A DNA stretch of 64,000 nt from Bog-473 sp963783965 (GTDB taxonomy: Bacteria; Actinomycetota; Acidimicrobiia; Acidimicrobiales; RAAP-2). Each line of letters opens with the position of its first letter. Within the stretch, counting starts at the first letter, position 1. The notes under the pieces are model-generated. The model saw only the letters and a program-made list of their open reading frames with translations, was not told where the DNA came from and made no database searches. Location of the stretch: contig CAWAPQ010000004.1 of assembly GCA_963783965.1 (NCBI GenBank), positions 248,001 to 312,000 of the forward strand. Reading direction: 5' to 3'. Positions 19,129 through 26,568 of this stretch are shown here, one piece after another. The position numbers and the translations under genes are program-made.

Positions 19129-20028
19129 ATGAGCCAGTCCGTCTCCGAGCCCGCGTCGGCGCCCACGTTGCGCCACATCCCGCGTCGCTATCTCGCTCTC
19201 GGGCTCATCATCGTCGCCATCTGCCTGCTCGGTGCGCTGATCCTGGTGCGGGACAACTCGGGGCCGAGCACCACCTCGACCGTGGAGACCTTCACCGCCG
19301 CGCCCTCGTCGCTCGTCTCCACCGTGACGTCGGTCCCGGCCCCCGTCTACAACGCCGTGGGGGTCACCTCACCGACCGTCCCCGTGCAGGCTCCGGGCCC
19401 GGCGGGTACCGGCGGCGCACCGATGTGGCTGGCCACGGCCGGCGGGCCGCCCCTCCCCGTGGTGTTCTTCTACGGGGCGGAGTTCGCGCCCTATCCCGCC
19501 GTCCAGCGCTGGCCCCTGATCCTCGCCCTCTCGCGTTTCGGCCACTTCACGCAGCTCGGTGTGATGCAGTCGAGTGCGACGACCGCCTTCGCCAACCTCT
19601 CGACCTTCACGTTCTGGAACGTGCACTACTCCAGCAAGTACCTGATCCTGGAGTCCGTCGAGCGCTACAGCGCGCTGAATCCGACGGGCGGGCGGTATCT
19701 CGGCCTCCAGAAGCCCAACGCCCGGCAGTCCGCCGCCATCGCCAGCTACGGATCGAGCCCCAACACGTTCGCGCTGCTCGACGTGGCCAACCGCTACGTC
19801 CTCAACGGTGCCAGCTTCGCCCCGGGCGTGCTGGCGGGGCTCTCACAGAGCCAGATCGCCGGGAACCTCACCACGCCGGCCAGCCCGCTGACCCAAGCGG
19901 TCGTGACGGCGGCCAACGAGATCACTGCGAGCATCTGTGCCGTCGACGGCGACAAGCCCGACGCCGTGTGCGAGAGCAAGGGGGTGCTGGCGGCCGACCA
20001 GGTGATGGACATCACGCCGCCGCACTGA
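19129..20028 (+). CDS. Membrane-anchored DUF929 thioredoxin-fold protein lacking CxxC
   Basis: 299-aa protein with a short cytosolic N-terminus, one transmembrane helix (about residues 21-41, YLALGLIIVAICLLGALILV) and a Thr/Ser/Pro linker. An extracytoplasmic domain of the DUF929 family follows (PVVFFYGAEFAPYPAVQRWP ... LSRFGHFTQLGV). Relatives read GAEFCPYCA at the active site; here both cysteines are replaced (APYPA), so redox catalysis is unlikely. Two cysteines remain near the C-terminus (SICAVDG, DAVCESK) and may form a structural disulfide. The ATG at 19129 is chosen because the hydrophobic anchor follows it. Role unknown. Confidence 0.82.
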   Translation: MSQSVSEPASAPTLRHIPRRYLALGLIIVAICLLGALILVRDNSGPSTTSTVETFTAAPSSLVSTVTSVPAPVYNAVGVTSPTVPVQAPGPAGTGGAPMWLATAGGPPLPVVFFYGAEFAPYPAVQRWPLILALSRFGHFTQLGVMQSSATTAFANLSTFTFWNVHYSSKYLILESVERYSALNPTGGRYLGLQKPNARQSAAIASYGSSPNTFALLDVANRYVLNGASFAPGVLAGLSQSQIAGNLTTPASPLTQAVVTAANEITASICAVDGDKPDAVCESKGVLAADQVMDITPPH

Positions 20029-20069
20029 AATCGAAGGACTCCGCGCCAGCGTGGCTCAGCCGCCGAAGG

Positions 20070-20100
20070 GCCCCGCGGCCGACAGCTCAGCGAGCGGGGC
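20070..20100. terminator. Hairpin between convergent DUF929 and whiB genes
   Basis: A perfect 7-bp G+C stem (GCCCCGC at 20070-20076 with GCGGGGC at 20094-20100) with a 17-base loop sits between two convergent stops. There is no T-tract. It could act as a bidirectional terminator. Confidence 0.35.
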
Positions 20101-20105
20101 GGGGC

Positions 20106-20363
20106 TCAGCTGGCTCTGCGGTCGAGCATGAGCTTGCGCTCCAGCTCGTTCATGCCACCCCAAATGCCGTGTGGCTCGCGAATCCTGATGGCGTAGTCGA
20201 GGCAATCACCGCGTACACGGCACTGGTCGCAGATGGTCTTGGCCCGCATCTCGCGCGAGGCCTTCTCCTCCTTGCGTTCCGCGTGCGACGGGGGGAAGAA
20301 CACCGCAGCCTGCGGTCCCCGGCACGCTGCCTTCAACTGCCATACATCTTGTCCCTGGTGCAT
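20106..20363 (-). CDS. WhiB family Fe-S transcription factor (WhiB4-like by context)
   Basis: 85-aa WhiB protein with the four cluster ligands C14, C45, C48 and C54 (ICDQCRVRGDC), the turn HGIWGGMNE, and a basic C-terminal tail for DNA/sigma contact. The ATG at 20361-20363, preceded by a run of six G, gives the usual family length. An upstream ATG at 20435 would add a non-conserved leader. WhiB proteins bind 4Fe-4S clusters and regulate transcription through SigA. It is divergent from two ArsA-like ATPase genes, the same arrangement as whiB4 (Rv3681c) with Rv3679-Rv3680, so I infer a WhiB4-type redox sensor. Confidence 0.93.
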   Translation of the reverse strand: MHQGQDVWQLKAACRGPQAAVFFPPSHAERKEEKASREMRAKTICDQCRVRGDCLDYAIRIREPHGIWGGMNELERKLMLDRRAS

Positions 20364-20490
20364 CAAAACCCCCCGATAGGGCGCATCGGATCCCCCCGCT
20401 GGGGTCAAGCTACCGCCGGGGGTTGGCGCTTTCAAGGGGTGTGACCAGGATCTTTGAGCGGCGCAGGATCGGCGGTCGAGGCCCGGCCAC

Positions 20491-20496
20491 TACGCT
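20491..20496 (+). promoter_or_regulatory. -10 box of a probable leaderless promoter (ArsA-like pair)
   Basis: TACGCT lies 9 bases before the ATG at 20506, with no room for a Shine-Dalgarno site. Confidence 0.45.
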
Positions 20497-20505
20497 CGGC
20501 CCCGC

Positions 20506-21480
20506 ATGGACGTGGGGACCTTCTGCGCACAGAGCCACGTCATCGTCGTTGCCGGCAAGGGTGGCGTGGGCAAGACGACCATGAGCGCCGCCCTGGCCAA
20601 AATGGCTGCTGGGGCAGGCAGATCGGTGCTGATCGTCGAGCTCGAGGGCAAGTCGGGCATCACGGCCGCCTTCGGGCGCCACGGTGACCTGGGCTACGAG
20701 GAGGCCCTCCTGGCCCCGGTGGGGCCGGGCTCCGCCGGCACGGTCCGGGCCCGACGGCTCACGCCGGATGACGCTCTGGTGGAGTATCTCGAGGACCACG
20801 GCCTGAAGCGGGTGTCCAAGCGGTTGGCCCGCTCCGGGATCCTCGACGTGGTCGCCACCGCCATCCCGGGCATCCGGGACGTGCTGGTGCTGGGCAAGGT
20901 CAAGCAGCTGGAGCGGGAGGGGGCAGCCGACCTCATCCTGGTGGACGCCCCGGCGACGGGGCACGCCATCACCTTCCTGACCTCGGCCAGCGGCATGGTC
21001 AGTGCCGCCCGGGGTGGGCCGCTGCGCAGCCAGGCCCAGGACGTCGTCGAGCTGCTGAGCGACCCGGCCCGGTGCCGGGTGATGCTGGTCTCGTTGCCCG
21101 AGGAGCTGCCGGTCTCCGAGACGATCGAGTCCGCCTACACGTTGGAGGACAAGGCGGGCGTCCAGCTCGGCCCGGTCATCGTCAACGCCTGCGATCCCGA
21201 ACCGGAGGGGCTCGAACGGCCGGCCGCAGAGGTGGCGGCGGCGGCCGGCGTCACCCTGGCGCCCGAGCACCTGGCCGCACTCGAGGAGGCCCGCTCCTTC
21301 CGCCTGGCCCGCCACGCCGTCTCGGCCGAGCAGATCGATCGACTGCGCCGGGACCTGCCGTTGCCCCACCTTCTCGTGCCGGCCCTCGACGCCCCCTCCA
21401 TCGGACCGGCCGAGACCGAGGTCCTGGCGGCCGCACTGGCCGACGCCGTGACCGCGCTGGTGGCGGAGGGGGCGGCGTGA
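20506..21480 (+). CDS. ArsA/Get3-family ATPase, first of a pair (BagA-like)
   Basis: 324-aa P-loop ATPase with the deviant Walker A KGGVGKTT at residues 18-25, a switch I region and DLILVDAPATGHAITFL. ArsA/Get3 relatives drive anion efflux or tail-anchored protein targeting. The actinobacterial pair Rv3679/Rv3680 forms a heteromeric ATPase (BagAB). The gene overlaps the next by 4 bases (GTGA). The divergent WhiB gene and tight coupling match that conserved pair. The substrate is not evident, and no membrane pump subunit lies nearby. Confidence 0.9.
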   Translation: MDVGTFCAQSHVIVVAGKGGVGKTTMSAALAKMAAGAGRSVLIVELEGKSGITAAFGRHGDLGYEEALLAPVGPGSAGTVRARRLTPDDALVEYLEDHGLKRVSKRLARSGILDVVATAIPGIRDVLVLGKVKQLEREGAADLILVDAPATGHAITFLTSASGMVSAARGGPLRSQAQDVVELLSDPARCRVMLVSLPEELPVSETIESAYTLEDKAGVQLGPVIVNACDPEPEGLERPAAEVAAAAGVTLAPEHLAALEEARSFRLARHAVSAEQIDRLRRDLPLPHLLVPALDAPSIGPAETEVLAAALADAVTALVAEGAA

Positions 21481-22592
21481 GCACGCCCGACGGCGGGAAC
21501 GGAGAGGGCGCGGGGACGGCCGCGAGGCCGGTGCCGACGACCCTGCCCGGCCTGGTGACGGAGCGCTCCGTCGTGGTGTGCTGCGGCTCGGGCGGCGTCG
21601 GCAAGACGACGGTGTCGGCCACCTTCGCACTGGCGGCGGCCCGGGCCGGCCGGCGTTCCTGCGTCGTCACCGTCGACCCGGCACGACGGCTGGCCGACGC
21701 GCTGGGCGTGCAGTCGCTCCCCAACACGCCCTCCGAGGTGCAGGGGGATTGGCCCGGCCACCTGTATGCACTGATGCTCGACTCCAAGGGCACGTTCGAC
21801 GACCTCGTGCAGCGCTACGCGCGCACGCCCGAGCAGGCGGAGGCCATCCTGGCCAACCGGCTCTACCAGAATCTTGCCGGCGCGCTCTCCGGCACCCAGG
21901 AGTACATGGCCATGGAGAAGCTCTACGAGCTGGTCCACTCCGAGGAGTTCGACATCGTGGTCGTCGACACGCCGCCCACACGCAACGCACTCGATCTGCT
22001 CGACGCGCCGCGCCGGCTCACCCGGTTCCTGGAGAACCGCCTCTTCCGGGCGCTCCTCGTGCCGACGCGGATGTCGCTGAAGGCGGTGGGCGTGGCGACC
22101 CAGGCCCTGTTGCGCACCATCTCCAAGGTGGCCGGCGCCGAAATCGTGCAGGACGCGGTCGGCTTCTTCCAGGCCTTCGAGGGGATGGAGGACGGCTTTC
22201 GCAGCCGGGCCAGCGCGGTGCACGAGCTCCTGGCCGACCCGGCGACGGCCTACGTGCTCGTGACCTCGGCCCGGCCTGATGCCGTCACCGAAGCCGGATT
22301 CTTCGCAGAGAAGCTCTCCGAGCGGGACATCGCTGTCGCCGCCCTGGTGGTGAACCGGATCGCGCCCTCCTTCGGCGGCGCGGACACGGCGCCGAGAGGC
22401 CACGCGCCGGCGCTCGAGGCACTGGAGGCCAACCTGGCGACGCTCGACGCGCTGGCCGACCGTGAGGAGCATGCATTCTCCGGGCTGGCCGCGCAGGTGG
22501 CCCCGGCTCCCGTCGGCCGCATCCCGCTCTTCGGGCAGGACGTGCACGAGCTCCTCGGATTGCAGCGGGCGGCCGACCAACTCTTCTCCTGA
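21477..22592 (+). CDS. ArsA/Get3-family ATPase, second of a pair (BagB-like)
   Basis: 371-aa partner of the preceding ATPase. The nucleotide loop reads CGSGGVGKTT: the lysine that normally begins the deviant Walker A (KGGVGKT) is serine here, while the second lysine is kept. That signature lysine reaches across the dimer interface in ArsA/MinD/Get3 proteins, so the pair is asymmetric. FDIVVVDTPPTRNALDLLDAP is the Walker B/switch II region. The GTG at 21477 overlaps the upstream stop, and the frame open further upstream is shadow. It is probably an obligate heterodimer partner. Confidence 0.88.
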   Translation: MSTPDGGNGEGAGTAARPVPTTLPGLVTERSVVVCCGSGGVGKTTVSATFALAAARAGRRSCVVTVDPARRLADALGVQSLPNTPSEVQGDWPGHLYALMLDSKGTFDDLVQRYARTPEQAEAILANRLYQNLAGALSGTQEYMAMEKLYELVHSEEFDIVVVDTPPTRNALDLLDAPRRLTRFLENRLFRALLVPTRMSLKAVGVATQALLRTISKVAGAEIVQDAVGFFQAFEGMEDGFRSRASAVHELLADPATAYVLVTSARPDAVTEAGFFAEKLSERDIAVAALVVNRIAPSFGGADTAPRGHAPALEALEANLATLDALADREEHAFSGLAAQVAPAPVGRIPLFGQDVHELLGLQRAADQLFS

Positions 22593-22632
22593 GCAGCCCC
22601 GGCCGGGTTTTCGGCGGCAATGGCGGGTCCGA

Positions 22633-22638
22633 TAGTGT
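22633..22638 (+). promoter_or_regulatory. -10 box of a probable leaderless promoter (receiver gene)
   Basis: TAGTGT lies 7 bases before the GTG at 22646. Confidence 0.45.
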
Positions 22639-22645
22639 CCCCGCG

Positions 22646-23101
22646 GTGCAGACCATATTGGTCGCCAGCGACGCACCCACGCTCCGGAAGGACGTGGAGG
22701 CCGTCGTCAGCGGGCCCGACATAGAAGTGCGCGCCGTGACCTCGGGTCCCGAGGTGGTGACGTTCGTGGCCGAGGAGTCGCCGGACCTGCTCATCGTCGA
22801 CATGCAGATGGGCAACATGGGCGGCATGGCCGTCTGCCTGGAGCTGCGCCTCCAGGAGTCCTACGACGCGCTCGACCACGTGGCGGTGCTCATGCTGCTC
22901 GACCGGCGGCCCGACGTCTTCCTCGCCCGCCGGTCGGACGCCGAGGGCTGGCTGGTCAAGCCGCTCGACCCGCTTCGGCTCCGCCGCGCCGTCGCCGCGC
23001 TGCTCGACGGCGGCACCTTCGCAGACGACTCGTTCACGCCCGTACCGGTGCTGGTGGGCGGCGGACCCCAGCTGCAGGCGGGACCCGAGTCGCGACCCTG
23101 A
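22646..23101 (+). CDS. Stand-alone response-regulator receiver protein
   Basis: 151-aa single-domain receiver (CheY-like fold) without an output domain. LLIVDMQMGNMGGM contains the probable phospho-acceptor aspartate and WLVKPLDPLRLRRAV the conserved lysine-proline near strand 5. The last ~25 residues are a flexible tail. The start is the GTG at 22646, giving QTILVASDAPTLRKDV as strand 1. The acidic pair at the top of strand 1 is weak (SDA). No histidine kinase is nearby. It could act as a phosphate sink or adaptor. It is followed 12 bp on by a CorC-like gene and may share its mRNA. Confidence 0.85.
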   Translation: MQTILVASDAPTLRKDVEAVVSGPDIEVRAVTSGPEVVTFVAEESPDLLIVDMQMGNMGGMAVCLELRLQESYDALDHVAVLMLLDRRPDVFLARRSDAEGWLVKPLDPLRLRRAVAALLDGGTFADDSFTPVPVLVGGGPQLQAGPESRP

Positions 23102-23113
23102 CCCGACGCCGCC

Positions 23114-24043
23114 GTGTCGCAGCGATCACGAAGATTGTGGCGCCGATCCGTGGGCGCCGACGAGCCCGGAGGGTCGGAACGCCAGAGCCAGTCCCTCGAG
23201 GCTGAGGCATCCGAGCAGGAGCGCTTCATCACTGAGGCGCTGGCGGACCTGCGCGACATGGACGTGCGGGAGGTGATGACGCCGCGCGTCGACGTGACGT
23301 TCCTGACCATCCCGGTGCAGGCCGAGGATATTGCGCAGGCGGTGCGGACGTCCGGGCACAGCTGCTTCCCGGTCGTGCACGACGACCTCGACGACCTCAT
23401 CGGCATTCTGTTCGTCAACGACATCTTCCGCACCAACCGGCCCGGTACGCGTGGCGGCCAGGGTGACGAGGCCCGCGACGCCACCGACCCCAGCCCGCTG
23501 GAGATCTCGCGCAAGGTGCGCCAGCCGTACCTCCTACCGGAGTCGCTCGGCGTCCTGGAGGCGCTGGCGGACATGCGCAGACACCGCCGGGCCGTGGCCG
23601 TCGTCGTGGACGAGTACGGCGGGGTCGCCGGCCTGCTCACCGTGAAGGACCTCTTGGAGCCGCTCGTCGGAGATCTGCACGACGAGTTCGACGAGGAGGA
23701 GGAGGCCCACATCGTCCGGGTCGACAACACGCGCTGGCTGATCGACGGGCAGACCAACGTCGACGACGTGCGCGACCGGATCGGCATCGAGATACCAGAC
23801 GGTGAATACGTCACCCTCGGCGGACTCCTCTTCGAGCGTTTCGGCCACATCCCCGTCGAGGGCGAGGCGGTCCGGGTGGGGGACTGGGACATGCGGGTGG
23901 TGGAGATGGACAAGCGGCGGGTGGCGCAGGTGGTGGCCACGTTCGCCGGGGACGAGCCGGGCACGGGCGCGACGAGTACAGACGAGCACGACTCCGCAGC
24001 CGGGGACGCCCGTGCCGACGGCTCCGGGGGAGCGGCGGGCTGA
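23114..24043 (+). CDS. CorC/HlyC-type CBS-domain protein
   Basis: 309-aa cytosolic protein with two CBS domains (about residues 55-105 and 130-185: VMTPRVDVTFLTIP, VVVDEYGGVAGLLTVKDLLE) and a C-terminal transporter-associated CorC_HlyC domain (GGLLFERFGHIPVEGE). It lacks the N-terminal DUF21 membrane domain, as E. coli CorC does. Such proteins take part in Mg2+/Co2+ homeostasis and bind adenine nucleotides. The final ~35 residues are acidic and low-complexity. The start is the GTG at 23114. Confidence 0.88.
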   Translation: MSQRSRRLWRRSVGADEPGGSERQSQSLEAEASEQERFITEALADLRDMDVREVMTPRVDVTFLTIPVQAEDIAQAVRTSGHSCFPVVHDDLDDLIGILFVNDIFRTNRPGTRGGQGDEARDATDPSPLEISRKVRQPYLLPESLGVLEALADMRRHRRAVAVVVDEYGGVAGLLTVKDLLEPLVGDLHDEFDEEEEAHIVRVDNTRWLIDGQTNVDDVRDRIGIEIPDGEYVTLGGLLFERFGHIPVEGEAVRVGDWDMRVVEMDKRRVAQVVATFAGDEPGTGATSTDEHDSAAGDARADGSGGAAG

Positions 24044-24051
24044 TGCCGCGG

Positions 24052-24057
24052 TAGTGT
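24052..24057 (+). promoter_or_regulatory. -10 box ahead of tRNA-Pro
   Basis: TAGTGT lies 27 bases upstream of the mature tRNA 5' end, leaving a short leader to be removed by RNase P. Confidence 0.4.
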
Positions 24058-24084
24058 TGCCCGTTGCTCCCTCCGGGGAGCGGA

Positions 24085-24159
24085 CGGGCTGTGGCGCAGC
24101 TTGGTTAGCGCGCTGCGTTCGGGACGCAGAGGTCCCCGGTTCAAATCCGGGCAGCCCGA
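24085..24159 (+). tRNA. tRNA-Pro (anticodon CGG)
   Basis: Complete cloverleaf. The acceptor is CGGGCTG paired with CAGCCCG and discriminator A, the D-stem is GCGC/GCGC, and the anticodon arm CTGCG-TTCGGGA-CGCAG reads CGG. The T-arm is CCCGG-TTCAAAT-CCGGG. No CCA is encoded after the discriminator. Confidence 0.95.
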
Positions 24160-24237
24160 CTCTGAAGGCCCTCACCAGCGGTGACGGGGAGGGGCGGTGA
24201 CGCCGGGTCGAGCGAACACGAAGGCGGAAATACGGGT

Positions 24238-24636
24238 ATGGCCACGAGCGGATCCAAGAAGGACCAGACTCCGTCGCAGCTGATCGACGCGAGGATCAAG
24301 GAGCTCGACGACTGGCGGGGCGCCATGCTGCGCACCCTGCGCGGCCTGGTCAAGGAAGCCGCACCCGGCGTCGTCGAGGAATGGAAGTGGCGCGGCGTTC
24401 CGACCTGGTACCTCGACGGCATGATCTGCACGGGCGAGACCTACAAGAGCGTCGTCAAGCTGACCTTCGCCAAAGGGGCGTCACTCGAGGATCCGGCAGG
24501 CCTCTTCAACTCGAGCCTCGAGGGAAACGTGCGAAGGGCCATCGACTTCCACGAGGGCGACAAGGTCAACAAGACTGCGTTCAAGGCACTGATCCGTGCC
24601 GCTGTGGCGCTGAACCGGTCCAAAGCCAAGAACTGA
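24238..24636 (+). CDS. DUF1801 family protein
   Basis: 132-aa protein of the DUF1801 (YdhG-like) family. Typical segments are VEEWKWRGVPTWYLDG, GETYKSVVKLTFAKGASL and a C-terminal KTAFKALIRAAVALNRSK. Related proteins have been linked to iron handling or occur as stand-alone cytosolic proteins, but the function is not established. I chose the ATG at 24238. The frame stays open upstream towards the tRNA without homology. It ends 17 bp from the convergent DUF1839 gene. Confidence 0.82.
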   Translation: MATSGSKKDQTPSQLIDARIKELDDWRGAMLRTLRGLVKEAAPGVVEEWKWRGVPTWYLDGMICTGETYKSVVKLTFAKGASLEDPAGLFNSSLEGNVRRAIDFHEGDKVNKTAFKALIRAAVALNRSKAKN

Positions 24637-24653
24637 ACGGGGCGTCGCCCGCC

Positions 24654-25655
24654 TCAGTCGCCGTAGCGGGCCACCAGGCCCTGCATGGCCGTGCCGTAGG
24701 CCCTGCTCATCTCCTCGAACGCGCCGTGGACGTCGACGGCGCGGCCGCGGGATCGTCGAGCCAGGCTGAACTGCAGGGACTTGGCCGTGGTCGCCACGAC
24801 GCGGAACGCATCGGCGACGTCCGCCAGATCGTCGGATCCGGCAGCGGCCGGATCGTGGAGGGCCAGCCAGTCGACGAACGATGCCGCGAGCTCCATGGCC
24901 GCGCCACATTGACGGCAGGTTCCGAAGGCGTACAGATGGAAGGTCTCGATGTCCTGGGATCCGAGCCACGCTGCATCGTCCGCCAGACGCTGTTCGAAGC
25001 GGCTCATGGGGTCGCCGGTGGGCCGACGGGCCAGATGTGCCTTGGTCAGTGCGATCGCTCCATCGACGAGCTCGTCGGAGTCGCGGCGGATCCGGTCGAG
25101 ACGGATGGTCTCGACATACGGCGGCAGCACGCTCGGATCTGCGTAGCGGCCGAGCCGGAAGACCCCGTCGAAGTTGTCACCTTCCAGTTCGAAATAGCCC
25201 GCATTGTGGAAGTAGCCGAGCCGGCGTCCGTCCCGATCGATGCTGTTGGGAACGATGGCGGTCTTCACGTGCGCCAGCTGGTACGACACGCCCTGGGTAT
25301 CAGGGAGGAACCACGCGTCCGCATCCATGATCAGCAGGTGACCGAGCTCGAGCTGCTCCTCGGCATGATGGATGAGCGGACGCCATGCGTTGAATTCCGC
25401 CACTTCAAGACCGAATTGCGCCCGGAGATCCTCCGCCGGAAACTTGAAGAAGGTCCACTGATCGCCTTCGAAGTCGGTACTGATGGTGAAGGCAGCGGCG
25501 GCCAGCGGATCGAGGTCGAGGGCGTGGAGCAACTCGATCCAGAGATCGACGTAACAGTTGGTCTCCGCCCATGTTCGCTCGCTGGCGTGCAGCGGATGGG
25601 GGCGGTAGCCGGTGGGATCGACCGCCAGCAGTCGCAGTCCGGTCCCCGAGGTCAC
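24654..25655 (-). CDS. DUF1839 family protein, partner of amino acid:carrier-protein ligase
   Basis: 333-aa protein of DUF1839. Recognisable blocks are LAVDPTGYRPHPLHASERTW, TNCYVDLWIELLHAL, FEGDQWTFFKFP and RRLGYFHNAGYFELEGDNFD. Biochemical function is unknown, but the family is found with amino acid:carrier-protein ligases, as here. I chose the GTG at 25655, which overlaps the ligase stop by 4 bases (GTGA). A start at 25688 is possible but would place the homologous region about 20 residues in. It is the last gene of a five-gene operon running from acpS (28451). Confidence 0.88.
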   Translation of the reverse strand: MTSGTGLRLLAVDPTGYRPHPLHASERTWAETNCYVDLWIELLHALDLDPLAAAAFTISTDFEGDQWTFFKFPAEDLRAQFGLEVAEFNAWRPLIHHAEEQLELGHLLIMDADAWFLPDTQGVSYQLAHVKTAIVPNSIDRDGRRLGYFHNAGYFELEGDNFDGVFRLGRYADPSVLPPYVETIRLDRIRRDSDELVDGAIALTKAHLARRPTGDPMSRFEQRLADDAAWLGSQDIETFHLYAFGTCRQCGAAMELAASFVDWLALHDPAAAGSDDLADVADAFRVVATTAKSLQFSLARRSRGRAVDVHGAFEEMSRAYGTAMQGLVARYGD

Positions 25656-26566
25656 GACCAGAGTCGGTCCCGGGTCGCCTGCGGCCAATCTCCCGGATCC
25701 ATTCCGTGCGTCCGCAAAAGGGCGAGCGTGATGCGATCAAGACCGAACCCGAAGCAACACGAATGGGCCACTTCACCATCGTCGGTACGGATACCGAACG
25801 GCTCACCGAAGTGGTCGAGGTGGCAGTTGGCCGAGGCGATGGCTGTCGGACTCTCCACCGAATTGATCGGCGTCACGATTTCGAATTTGAGGGTCTCCGA
25901 CCGCTGGTTCTCCGCCAGTATCCGACCGACCCTCCCGAAGAAGGGGTCATTGGCCACCACCGTCTCCACGGCCAGCCCCAGGGAGTCGAGGATCTCCGCA
26001 CCCAGCTGCAGCCAGCGGTCCCGGTGCTCGCTGGCTCGCGCTGCGTCGCCGACGTAGACCAGGTCGTGCTGTCGAAAGGCCTGCATGCGCGCCGGATCGA
26101 GGCTCGGCTCGTGGCGGAAACACCAACCCGAGACGTCGTAGCAACGCCCACCCTCAGGCAACGTGCCGGACAAGGTCGGATAGAGGGGGTGGCACACGGC
26201 CGGACAGAGGCTCACATCCGCTGCTTCAAGAAGTGCGGTCCACTCGCCACCCGACTGCGCGACGTCCATCAGCCTTTTGTGATCTGCGTTGTCCCCCGTG
26301 AAGGTCGACACCGAGCCGATCATGTCGGGGAACGAAGACAGGTAGCCGGTCTGCTCCAGCACGCTGCGAGGCATCACAGGCGGGAACCGGTAACTCGCTG
26401 CGCCCTCGGAGGCGGCGGTCGCGCCGACCACGTTCTCGATCCCGGCCACGATCTGCTCGTACGTCGACGATCGGCCGTAGATCCCGTCGCTGGCTGTGGG
26501 TACCAAGATGCCCGCCGCCACGAGCTCGTCCCGGAAGTTCGGACTCTCGGCCACTGCCACCGCCAT
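25652..26566 (-). CDS. Amino acid:[carrier protein] ligase (class II aaRS-like)
   Basis: 304-aa homologue of the catalytic core of atypical seryl-tRNA synthetases without a tRNA-binding domain. Bradyrhizobium members load glycine or alanine onto the phosphopantetheine of a carrier protein. Class II motif 2 is MQAFRQHDLVYVG (about residues 161-173) and motif 3 is FGFGLDRITLALL (about 272-284). The family's Zn site is Cys-Glu-Cys and plausible ligands are C125 (CPAVCHPLYP), E153 (CFRHEPS) and C248 (NCHLDHFG). The operon also contains the expected carrier protein and a phosphopantetheinyl transferase. The amino acid used is not readable from sequence. Confidence 0.9.
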   Translation of the reverse strand: MAVAVAESPNFRDELVAAGILVPTASDGIYGRSSTYEQIVAGIENVVGATAASEGAASYRFPPVMPRSVLEQTGYLSSFPDMIGSVSTFTGDNADHKRLMDVAQSGGEWTALLEAADVSLCPAVCHPLYPTLSGTLPEGGRCYDVSGWCFRHEPSLDPARMQAFRQHDLVYVGDAARASEHRDRWLQLGAEILDSLGLAVETVVANDPFFGRVGRILAENQRSETLKFEIVTPINSVESPTAIASANCHLDHFGEPFGIRTDDGEVAHSCCFGFGLDRITLALLRTHGMDPGDWPQATRDRLWS

Positions 26567-26568
26567 CC

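Noticed and set aside
24181..24237. Longer N-terminus for the DUF1801 protein
   Set aside because: The extra residues are Gly/Glu-rich without similarity; the ATG at 24238 gives the usual family start.
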